From: Methanoregula sp.
GTDB taxonomy: Archaea; Halobacteriota; Methanomicrobia; Methanomicrobiales; Methanospirillaceae
DNA length: 6,069 nt
Assembly: GCF_002835825.1 (NCBI RefSeq)
Contig: NZ_PIZH01000112.1
Span: 1 to 6,069 of the forward strand
Reading direction: 5' to 3'
Shown here: positions 1 to 5,030 of the stretch, piece by piece
Numbering within the stretch: position 1 is the first letter of the stretch
How the letters are laid out: the number at the start of each line of letters is the position of its first letter
Notes under the pieces: generated by a model
The model's input: only the letters and a program-made list of their open reading frames with translations
Database searches by the model: none
Told to the model about the DNA's origin: nothing
Position numbers and translations under genes: made by a program

Positions 1-1133
1 TTCTCCCCGACATAGGCATAGAATGCCATGGTCAGGACCATCCACCATACGCAGGACCGGAAGAACATATCGGACTTAGGAGTCGTTGCCTGTGCTGCTT
101 TCAGCTGACTGCTGCTCACCAGGGCAAGGTCCTCCACGGTCAGGGCGGACCGGCGCAGCCGCAGGACATTTTTCGCACGCCGGTATATAGAGGAGAGAGC
201 TGTGCCGGAAATGAGGATCTGGACCGTCCCGATGAGTGCCAGGATGAAGATCGGCAGTTCATAGAGCAGGTTCAGGGGAATATAATAAAACCAGGGCCCG
301 CCAAGGCGCTGCTGGTTGTGCATGTCAGTCCAGTGCTCTACGGCCTTATACCATCCCGTGGTTTTCATATCGAAATGGAATCCGGTGGGGCTGATGACAG
401 TATCCTTCCCGATGATTGTGTCCGGGTGGCCCCCGAATCCCGTATAGAGCGTGCAGCAAAGTGCGATCACGAGAAGAATACATATGATAAGGTCCTTTTT
501 CCACGGTGCCGGCAGTGAGATACGTTTCTGCCAGAGTGAGATGAGGAAAAACGATCCGATAATGATCAGAATGACCGGCATCTCCTCCTTGCAGCAGAGG
601 GCACCTGCTGTTGCTATCGCGGCGATGATGGCAAACCGGGATTGTTTCCGTTCGAAATAATAGAACAGGGCAACAACGAGAAGGAAAGTAAAGAACAGCA
701 TGAAGATGTCGTGCCGGAGGAACCGTGAAAAATAGACCATGTCAGGAGATATGGCGATAAACAGGGCGACGAGCAATGTCTGGTTTTTACTGATGTATCC
801 AAGCCGGTAAATTGCGTAAACGAGCGGGATTAGCAGGAGGCCGAACAATGACGGGAGCAGCCTTGCCACCAGGTCGGAAGCGCCGAATGCCGAGAACCTC
901 CCGGCGGTTACATAATAGAGGAACGGCCCGTGATAACTCGGGTCATATGCCCAGGTACTCTCTGTCAGTAATTTGTAGGAGAACCATGAGTGAATAGCCT
1001 CGTCATGGTGCAGGAGCTTGAGGTCAAGCAGCAAGAACCGGAGAGCAAATGCTATGACAAGAAGTATGAGAAAAATTCGCTCGAAGGTAAAAAAAGTTTT
1101 GAGTCTTTGAGAAAAAAGAGCGGCCTGCTGCAC
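1..1133 (-). CDS. Agl23-type (TIGR03663-like) GT-C/PMT-family membrane protein, C-terminal part beyond the window
   Basis: The minus-strand frame is open from a GTG at 1133 to the left edge: 377 codons without a stop, so the gene is 3'-incomplete. Reading it gives a polytopic membrane protein. A hydrophobic segment lies at about residues 20-36, followed by an outside-loop motif HHDEAIHSW (42-50) with the acidic DE pair typical of GT-C glycosyltransferases. Then come YDPSYHGPFLYYVTAG (63-78), a FSRFLRHDIF motif (135-144), CCKEE (180-184), and further hydrophobic segments near 93-109, 118-129, 143-160, 167-179, 186-201, 215-230 and 285-308. EHWTDMHNQQRLGGPWFYY spans 266-284. This order matches my memory of the family called flippase activity-associated protein Agl23, related to dolichyl-phosphate-mannose protein mannosyltransferases, so a role in N-glycan or surface-glycan assembly at the membrane is likely. 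No ATG lies between the rpsJ stop and the first membrane segment. The GTG has AGGTG four bases upstream and lies 9 bp after rpsJ, which supports co-transcription. The exact substrate is unknown. Confidence 0.83.
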   Translation of the reverse strand, partial: MQQAALFSQRLKTFFTFERIFLILLVIAFALRFLLLDLKLLHHDEAIHSWFSYKLLTESTWAYDPSYHGPFLYYVTAGRFSAFGASDLVARLLPSLFGLLLIPLVYAIYRLGYISKNQTLLVALFIAISPDMVYFSRFLRHDIFMLFFTFLLVVALFYYFERKQSRFAIIAAIATAGALCCKEEMPVILIIIGSFFLISLWQKRISLPAPWKKDLIICILLVIALCCTLYTGFGGHPDTIIGKDTVISPTGFHFDMKTTGWYKAVEHWTDMHNQQRLGGPWFYYIPLNLLYELPIFILALIGTVQILISGTALSSIYRRAKNVLRLRRSALTVEDLALVSSSQLKAAQATTPKSDMFFRSCVWWMVLTMAFYAYVGE

Positions 1134-1142
1134 GCCGCACCT

Positions 1143-1451
1143 TCAACTCTCTAAGACAATCTCAATGCCGATATCCTTTGGCACCTGGATGCGCATCAGC
1201 TGGCGAAGAGCACGCTCATCCGCATCGATATCAATAAGGCGTTTATGGACACGCAGCTGCCAGCGGTCCCATGTTGCAGTCCCTTCTCCATCAGGGCTCT
1301 TGCGGATTGGTACGACCAGTCTTTTGGTCGGGAGCGGTATCGGGCCGGCCAGATTAACACCTGTGCGTTCTGCAATCTCCCTTATCCTGTCACAGACCAT
1401 CTCTACTTTCTGAAAGTCGGTTCCTGTCAGGCGAATTCTGGCTTTCTGCAT
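1143..1451 (-). CDS. rpsJ: Small ribosomal subunit protein uS10 (S10), archaeal type
   Basis: This 102-residue protein is a core component of the 30S subunit head. It has the archaeal/eukaryotic S10 pattern: ARIRLTGTD at residues 4-12, a [14 protein letters not shown] helix, [19 protein letters not shown] around 38-56, then [15 protein letters not shown] and a C-terminal [11 protein letters not shown] strand. The length is normal for archaea. The frame stays open upstream as far as 1619, but that part overlaps the tuf coding region and reads as arginine/serine-rich shadow, so the start is the ATG at 1451. A GGTGGGGATC stretch just upstream gives a plausible Shine-Dalgarno match. It follows tuf after 16 bp and is followed 9 bp later by the Agl23-like gene. 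The pair tuf-rpsJ is a classic archaeal arrangement. Confidence 0.97.
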   Translation of the reverse strand: MQKARIRLTGTDFQKVEMVCDRIREIAERTGVNLAGPIPLPTKRLVVPIRKSPDGEGTATWDRWQLRVHKRLIDIDADERALRQLMRIQVPKDIGIEIVLES

Positions 1452-1467
1452 GATCCCCACCAAAAAA

Positions 1468-2745
1468 TTAGAGCATCTGTTTTGCCTTGATGGCAATGCA
1501 CATGCCGGCTGCAATCGTTGAACCCATATCGCGGACGGCAAACCTGCCGAGCTGCGGGAGCTCCTTGACATTCTCGATGACCATCGGCTTTGTCGGCTTG
1601 ATGACAACAATAGCTGCATCTCCTGACTTGAGGAAGGTCGGGTTCTCTTCCTTGACCTGTCCGGAGCGGGGGTCGAGTTTCTTCTGGAGTTCCATGAAGG
1701 TGCAGGCGGTCTGGGTGGTGTGGCAGTGGAAGACCGGGGTGTAACCGACGGTCAGTGCGCTCGGGTGCTGGAGCACGACGATCTGTGCAGTGAACTCATC
1801 TGCAACGGTCGGGGGTGCTTCTGCAGGGCCCATGACATCGCCGCGGCGGATGTCGCCCTTGCCGATACCACGGACGTTGAAACCAACGTTGTCGCCGGGA
1901 AGTGCCTGCGGGATTTCTTCGTGGTGCATCTCGATGGACTTGATTTCACCAACCTTGTTGGCGGGCATGAAGTTAACTTTCATTCCCTTCTTGACGATAC
2001 CGGTCTCAACACGGCCTACGGGCACGGTGCCGATACCGCTGATGCTGTAGACATCCTGGATGGGCAGGCGCATGGGCTTGTCGGTCGGTTTCTCGGGCTC
2101 CTTGAAGAGGTCGAGTGCCGGGACGAGTGCCGGACCCTTGTACCAGGGAGTTTCGGGGCTGTTGGCCTTGATATTGACGCCCTGAATTGAACTGATCGGG
2201 ATGAACTGGGTCTCTTCAGGCTTGTACCCGACCATCTTGATGAGGGTGGACATCTCGGTCTTGACTTCGTTGAACCGCTTCTCATCGTACTTAACCATGT
2301 CCATCTTATTGATGGCGATGATGATCTGGGTGATACCGAGGGTCCTTGCAAGGAAGACGTGCTCCTTGGTCTGTTCCATCGGGCCGTCGGGAGCTGCAAC
2401 AACGAGCACTGCTGCGTCTGCCTGCGATGCACCGGTGATCATGTTCTTGACAAAGTCCCTGTGCCCGGGGCAGTCTACCACGGTGAAGTAGAACTTGGGG
2501 GTGTCGAACCTCTTGTGAGCGATATCGATGGTGATACCTCTCTCACGCTCTTCCTTGAGGTTGTCCATAACCCATGCAAATTCGAAGGTTGCCTTACCCT
2601 TGGATTCAGCCTCCTTACGGTACCCTTCAATGATGTGGGCCGGTACAGCGCCGGTCTCGAACATCATCCGTCCGACGGTAGTTGACTTTCCGTGGTCGAT
2701 GTGGCCGATGACGGCCAGATTCATGTGAGGTTTGTCAGATGCCAT
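1468..2745 (-). CDS. tuf: Translation elongation factor 1A (aEF1A, EF-Tu)
   Basis: This 425-residue GTPase delivers aminoacyl-tRNA to the ribosomal A site in the cytoplasm. All GTPase motifs are visible: P-loop GHIDHGKST at 14-22, switch I with [10 protein letters not shown] at 67-76, DCPGH at 91-95 (switch II, with the catalytic histidine H95), and NKMD at 146-149. The G5 position reads SSI (185-187), where most homologues have SA followed by a hydrophobic or aromatic residue. The beta-barrel domain II begins near [22 protein letters not shown], and domain III includes [17 protein letters not shown] and the C-terminal [20 protein letters not shown]. The length fits archaeal EF1A. The ATG at 2745 is preceded by TGGAGG (2755-2760), a strong ribosome binding site nine bases upstream. 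It is the first gene of the tuf-rpsJ-Agl23-like cluster. Antisense frames inside it are shadows. Confidence 0.98.
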   Translation of the reverse strand: MASDKPHMNLAVIGHIDHGKSTTVGRMMFETGAVPAHIIEGYRKEAESKGKATFEFAWVMDNLKEERERGITIDIAHKRFDTPKFYFTVVDCPGHRDFVKNMITGASQADAAVLVVAAPDGPMEQTKEHVFLARTLGITQIIIAINKMDMVKYDEKRFNEVKTEMSTLIKMVGYKPEETQFIPISSIQGVNIKANSPETPWYKGPALVPALDLFKEPEKPTDKPMRLPIQDVYSISGIGTVPVGRVETGIVKKGMKVNFMPANKVGEIKSIEMHHEEIPQALPGDNVGFNVRGIGKGDIRRGDVMGPAEAPPTVADEFTAQIVVLQHPSALTVGYTPVFHCHTTQTACTFMELQKKLDPRSGQVKEENPTFLKSGDAAIVVIKPTKPMVIENVKELPQLGRFAVRDMGSTIAAGMCIAIKAKQML

Positions 2746-2754
2746 TTATATGAT

Positions 2755-2760
2755 CCTCCA
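2755..2760 (-). promoter_or_regulatory. Ribosome binding site of tuf
   Basis: TGGAGG on the minus strand matches the complement of the archaeal 16S rRNA 3' end and lies nine bases before the ATG at 2745. It fixes the start of the elongation factor gene and is the strongest Shine-Dalgarno site I find in front of a gene in this window. Confidence 0.8.
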
Positions 2761-2768
2761 AAACATAG

Positions 2769-2788
2769 AGACTGTCCGCTTACAGTCT
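2769..2788 (-). promoter_or_regulatory. Stem-loop in the tuf leader
   Basis: AGACTGT and ACAGTCT form a perfect 7-bp stem around a 6-base loop. It lies between the predicted transcription start (about 2800) and the ribosome binding site, ending 8 bases before TGGAGG. It would be near the middle of a leader of about 55 nt. No T-run follows it, so it is not an obvious terminator. A role in mRNA stability or translational feedback on the operon is inference; chance cannot be excluded for a 7-bp stem. Confidence 0.45.
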
Positions 2789-2821
2789 GGTTATGCGAGT
2801 ATTACTTATATGAGACCCAAC

Positions 2822-2837
2822 TATTTAAAATATTTCG
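2822..2837 (-). promoter_or_regulatory. BRE/TATA promoter of the tuf-rpsJ operon
   Basis: On the minus strand, CGAAATA (2837-2831) is followed by TTTTAAATA (2830-2822). This resembles the archaeal BRE plus box A arrangement. With the usual spacing of about 25 bases from the TATA centre, transcription would begin near 2800 and give a leader of about 55 nt that carries the stem-loop and the ribosome binding site. A second AT-rich sequence, CATATAAGTAAT, lies closer to the gene (about 2802-2812) but would start transcription inside the stem-loop. The core is nearly symmetric and might also serve the plus-strand gene at 2912. Confidence 0.6.
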
Positions 2838-2911
2838 ATTGATCGGGCGCTTTTTACGATGGTGACAATTACATCGGCAGCATCATATCAGATCGAAAAA
2901 GATCACTTCTC

Positions 2912-3208
2912 ATGAAGTCATTGCCATTCCAGCGTGATGAGAAAAAAAGCCGGGTGACTGTAGCCTGTGCCGATGGAGATGTCTCCGTGTACAGCCGATG
3001 CGCGTATTGTCAGCACTGTAAGGGTGTAAGGGCAGCGAATCGTGTTGTCCCGACACCTCAGATGCAGGCACTCAGTGATGTCCGCAGGGGAGTTGCATCG
3101 GATGACAATCTCATGAACGCTGCGATGATGTTCAATACGCTTGTCCGGGATGGTTTAGGAATCGAATGCGATGATGATACTAATGAGGGATTTCTGGGAT
3201 TATATTGA
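2912..3208 (+). CDS. Small orphan protein with a CxxCxxC cysteine cluster
   Basis: I do not recognise this 98-residue frame. It has a basic start, then C19, and a compact cluster CAYCQHC at residues 30-36 followed by KGVRAANR. A helical middle contains DNLMNAAMMFNTLVRDGLG (65-83), and an acidic ECDDDTNEG (85-93) with one more cysteine precedes the end. The cysteines could bind zinc or an iron-sulfur cluster; that is inference. There are no membrane segments and no signal peptide. Codon choice (gtc, ctc, gat, cgg) resembles the neighbouring genes, which favours a real gene. The ribosome binding site is weak: only an AT-rich stretch and GATCAC precede the ATG. It diverges from tuf with 166 bp between starts. 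Followed by T-runs at 3292-3297 and 3318-3325. It could still be a chance frame. Confidence 0.5.
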   Translation: MKSLPFQRDEKKSRVTVACADGDVSVYSRCAYCQHCKGVRAANRVVPTPQMQALSDVRRGVASDDNLMNAAMMFNTLVRDGLGIECDDDTNEGFLGLY

Positions 3209-3247
3209 TCCGAAATCAAATTTCCCGGTTGTATTGATCAAAAATCA
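3203..3247. repeat. Two imperfect 16-bp direct repeats at the end of the orphan gene
   Basis: TATTGATCCGAAATCA (3203-3218) and TATTGATCAAAAATCA (3232-3247) differ at two positions and are 29 bp apart. The first copy overlaps the last codons and stop of the 98-residue gene. Similarity stops after 16 bases, so this is not a longer duplication. The function is unknown and the AT-rich sequence makes chance possible. Confidence 0.4.
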
Positions 3248-3251
3248 GGAG

Positions 3252-3330
3252 TCTTTAAAAAAATGCTGCAGGGACATTATCAGTCGTGATCTTTTTTCGT
3301 AAGACTATCATTTGTCCTTTTTTTTAAAGA
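3252..3330. terminator. AT-rich inverted repeat with T-runs on both strands, probable two-way terminator
   Basis: TCTTTAAAAAAA (3252-3263) is repeated inverted as TTTTTTTAAAGA (3319-3330), 12 bp per arm with 55 bases between. The plus strand carries T6 at 3292-3297 and T8 at 3318-3325, downstream of the 98-residue gene. The minus strand carries T7 at 3263-3257, downstream of the possible small gene ending at 3371. Archaeal RNA polymerase stops at T-rich runs, so the segment fits a shared terminator between convergent transcripts. The wide loop makes a hairpin role doubtful; the T-runs alone may suffice. Confidence 0.5.
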
Positions 3331-3370
3331 AAGTGTCCGCTGATCACAGTAACGGATAAAACGGATCACA

Positions 3371-3511
3371 CTATCTGAAAACCTGCGTGAAACATGAGGA
3401 ACGAAAGCCGGTAACCGTGGCTATCTCTTGTATGTCTCCGCAGGGTTTGCAGATCCCCGGTTGCCTGAAGATTTTCAGGGCATCTTCTGTGCTCATCGGG
3501 ATGTTTTTCAT
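3371..3511 (-). CDS. Possible 46-residue CxxC small protein
   Basis: On the minus strand an ATG at 3511 opens 46 codons ending in TAG. The product contains EDALKIFRQPGICKPCGDIQ (9-28), with a CxxC pair at C21 and C24 and another cysteine at C40. The third codon positions favour C and G (atc, ttc, ctg, gcc), as in the genes here, whereas the opposite-strand frames over the same bases (3387-3659) look like shadows. There is no clear ribosome binding site; GAGAGG ends 12 bases upstream. The same frame is open upstream from a GTG at 3601, apart from one TGA at 3529-3527. This could therefore be the tail of a broken gene, a short real gene, or part of a non-coding repeat. I recognise no family. 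Confidence 0.33.
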   Translation of the reverse strand: MKNIPMSTEDALKIFRQPGICKPCGDIQEIATVTGFRSSCFTQVFR

Positions 3512-3598
3512 GATGTCGGGTTCCTCTCAAACAGGGGAATCCGGGCCCCAGCGGGATTGGCGCTTCACGCTTTTACATTCAGCCTCCAAAAACCGGTG

Positions 3599-3618
3599 CA
3601 CTTTTGCTCAGCAAAGTG
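3599..3618. repeat. 20-bp inverted repeat, operator-like
   Basis: CACTTTTGCT and CAGCAAAGTG pair as CACTTT/AAAGTG and GCT/AGC with one extra T as a bulge and a single central C. It could be a dimeric regulator site or a short RNA hairpin. It overlaps the GTG at 3601 that begins the interrupted small frame. No regulator can be assigned from sequence alone. Confidence 0.4.
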
Positions 3619-3678
3619 AAATTACGTGTATATCTTGGAGATTTTCGAGGAGTGGATAAATAACATCGACATATAGCA

Positions 3679-3706
3679 CGCTAATGTGCGCTAATGGAAC
3701 GCTAAA
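3679..3706. repeat. Three direct repeats CGCTAAW spaced one helical turn apart
   Basis: CGCTAAT at 3679-3685, CGCTAAT at 3689-3695 and CGCTAAA at 3700-3706 have start-to-start distances of 10 and 11 bases. They would face the same side of the DNA helix, as sites for a cooperatively binding protein do. They lie about 80 bp beyond the cobS stop and upstream, on the minus strand, of the interrupted small frame at 3601-3371. The binding role is inference. Confidence 0.4.
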
Positions 3707-3787
3707 GTCAGCGGCATGAGGGATAGAGCATGGTCTCACTGAGAGAAATGGGGATGAAGGGCACCGTTCAGGACCACCGTACAGGTA

Positions 3788-4498
3788 TCAGAGCAGCACG
3801 ATCCCGACGATCACGAGAGCCCGCGTTATCTCATTGGACGCACCGACAACATCCCCATTCACTCCCCCGAACAGCCGTTGGGATACGGCGAGCAGCAGTA
3901 CCGGGCAGAGGATCATCAGAAGAAACGCTCCGAATATCTTTACAGGAGCAATGGGGAGGAAGATGAGCGGCAGGCAGAGCAGGAAAGAAATTGCCGGGAA
4001 ATAGGATCGGGAAAACCCGTGCAGATAACTCTGCATGCCTTCATGGAATGGTGTACCGTACGCGGTCAGGAACGCCATGGAGAACTTTCCGCAGACCTCG
4101 CCGATTATCAGTGCGGAGATTATTGAAGTGGATTCCTGCAGGCCGGCAAAGAGGAGGAGCGTAGTAATTATCGCGAGTGCAACCGCACCGGCTCCCACAT
4201 TCCTGTCGGTCAGTGCCCGTACCCGTTTTTCCCTGTCCCCGTGTGCCATCAGCCCGTCGCCAAAATCCATCAGGCCATCGAAATGATGGGCTCCGGTGAT
4301 CAGGATGAGAAGCGCAATCGCAACTGCCGCGGCAATCGTTGCATTCGTGATGAAAAAGACCGGCAGGGCAACCAGAGCACCGATCACATATCCGGCAACC
4401 GGGTACAGATAGGAGTGCCGGGCGAAATGTTCGAGATCCTGCGCTTTTCCAAGAGGGAGTATTGTGGTGAACTGGAGCAGGGAAAGAAGTGTCTTCAT
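3788..4498 (-). CDS. cobS: Adenosylcobinamide-GDP ribazoletransferase (cobalamin synthase)
   Basis: This 236-residue integral membrane enzyme joins alpha-ribazole or its phosphate to adenosylcobinamide-GDP, the last joining step of cobamide synthesis. The family signatures are in order: FTTILPLGKA near the N-terminus (10-19), ARHSYLYPVAGYVIGAL (26-42), the metal-binding pattern HHFDGLMDFGDGL (71-83, with H72, D74, D78 and D81), DREKRVRALTDRNVGAGAVA (88-107), and a C-terminal FGGVNGDVVGASNE. Several hydrophobic segments follow one another as expected, and the length is normal or slightly short. The frame stays open to 4528, but the ATG at 4498 overlaps the stop of cobZ as ATGA and leads directly into the conserved N-terminus, so that start is chosen; translation is probably coupled. 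It is the second gene of a cobZ-cobS pair. Confidence 0.93.
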   Translation of the reverse strand: MKTLLSLLQFTTILPLGKAQDLEHFARHSYLYPVAGYVIGALVALPVFFITNATIAAAVAIALLILITGAHHFDGLMDFGDGLMAHGDREKRVRALTDRNVGAGAVALAIITTLLLFAGLQESTSIISALIIGEVCGKFSMAFLTAYGTPFHEGMQSYLHGFSRSYFPAISFLLCLPLIFLPIAPVKIFGAFLLMILCPVLLLAVSQRLFGGVNGDVVGASNEITRALVIVGIVLL

Positions 4499-4929
4499 AG
4501 TGATTCGGAATAGAGCCGCGATGTGCACCCGGCAATCAGGCCGGCGATTGCATCGTCAAGGAACGGCCCGAGATGTGCAAGGATACCGGGTTTTTTCTGA
4601 TCGTAACGGGTAAACTCAAAACGGGCATACGTGCCACCAATACATTCGGCAATTGCCATGCCGAGGATCTCATCGCTGAGCAGGAAAATGGGATCATCAG
4701 CGATCTCGGAATTTTTCCGTTTTGTGTACAGCTCGTCCTCAAGAAGGATTGCACCAAGAAGCAGGGAAGCAACATTAGGATCGTCAAGGTATTTTTTTAT
4801 TTTTTTCTTGAGTTCCCAGGCAGCCTGGTCATCAGGCATGCCGTGGGAGACGTACAGGCCCATTGCTGCAGAGACCATGTCATCGATGGTGATGCCCAGT
4901 TTCTGGAGCCTTTGTTCGATCTCAAACAT
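4495..4929 (-). CDS. cobZ: Alpha-ribazole phosphatase CobZ (PgpA-like family)
   Basis: This 144-residue protein belongs to the phosphatidylglycerophosphatase A-like family. The evidence is LSDEILGMAIAE (84-95), matching the DExxG motif, and RYDQKKPGIL (108-117) followed by GPFLDDAIAGLIAG (121-134), the family's KP...DD.xAG pattern. Unlike true PgpA it has no obvious membrane segments. In Methanosarcina mazei a soluble relative, CobZ, is an alpha-ribazole-5'-phosphate phosphatase that replaces bacterial CobC. Overlap with cobS by ATGA strongly favours that function over lipid synthesis. An upstream TTG at 4983 would add 18 residues, but a TATA-like CGATATAATA lies between it and the ATG at 4929, about 30 bases before the latter. 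I therefore choose the ATG, which would give a nearly leaderless message. Neither start has a good ribosome binding site. Confidence 0.87.
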   Translation of the reverse strand: MFEIEQRLQKLGITIDDMVSAAMGLYVSHGMPDDQAAWELKKKIKKYLDDPNVASLLLGAILLEDELYTKRKNSEIADDPIFLLSDEILGMAIAECIGGTYARFEFTRYDQKKPGILAHLGPFLDDAIAGLIAGCTSRLYSESL

Positions 4930-4953
4930 GTCATTAGGTGTTGTGATGACAGG

Positions 4954-4965
4954 GGTATTATATCG
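4954..4965. promoter_or_regulatory. Shared divergent TATA core between cobZ-cobS and cobT
   Basis: The plus strand reads GGTATTATATCG and the minus strand CGATATAATACC, so both strands show a box A-like core. On the minus strand it would start transcription near 4934, only a few bases before the cobZ ATG at 4929. On the plus strand it would start near 4985, about 45 bases before the cobT ATG at 5031. One element could thus serve both directions and co-regulate the three genes. No cobalamin riboswitch-like structure is apparent in this 101-bp gap. Confidence 0.45.
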
Positions 4966-5030
4966 TTGTGGATTATCCCGCAAGCGATAGATTCAATGTT
5001 GTACGGAAGAAATCCGGTACTCTGATTGTT

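Larger units (their letters stand above)
3512..3787. other. Gene-poor stretch behind cobS
   Basis: No convincing full gene is found here on either strand. It contains the upstream part of an interrupted minus-strand frame (3601-3527), a 20-bp inverted repeat (3599-3618) and three phased short repeats (3679-3706). The bases right after the cobS stop (3787 to about 3612, minus strand) happen to stay open in the cobS frame for nearly 60 codons but have no ATG and read as low-quality sequence. I see no strong T-run terminator for cobS on this side; the first minus-strand T-run is at 3263-3257. Confidence 0.5.

Noticed and set aside
1134..1142. tRNA gene after rpsJ, as seen in some archaea
   Set aside because: Only 9 bp separate the rpsJ stop from the next start, so there is no room.
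1452..1619. Longer N-terminus for S10
   Set aside because: The extension lies inside the tuf coding region, is Arg/Ser-rich shadow sequence, and homologues begin at MQKARI-type starts.
1720..2190. A 156-codon plus-strand frame and other long plus-strand frames opposite tuf
   Set aside because: They are antisense to a certain, highly conserved gene and arise from its codon bias; none resembles a protein family.
3527..3529. Selenocysteine at the in-frame TGA
   Set aside because: Selenocysteine is established in Methanococcales and Methanopyrus, not in the group suggested here, and no insertion element could be verified.
3573..3587. GGAGG followed by ATG TAA on the minus strand (start-stop)
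   Set aside because: The ribosome binding site is good and the spacing short, but a two-codon frame without a clear downstream gene is more likely chance.
3387..3659. Plus-strand 90-codon frame (and a nested 63-codon frame)
   Set aside because: No ribosome binding site or recognisable pattern; the opposite strand shows the more protein-like composition.
3612..3787. Open frame continuing after the cobS stop
   Set aside because: CobS already ends with its conserved C-terminal GGxxGDxxGA pattern; the extension has no ATG and looks like non-coding sequence.
4499..4528. Longer start of cobS at 4528
   Set aside because: It adds ten residues inside cobZ; the ATGA overlap at 4495-4498 and the conserved N-terminus favour 4498.
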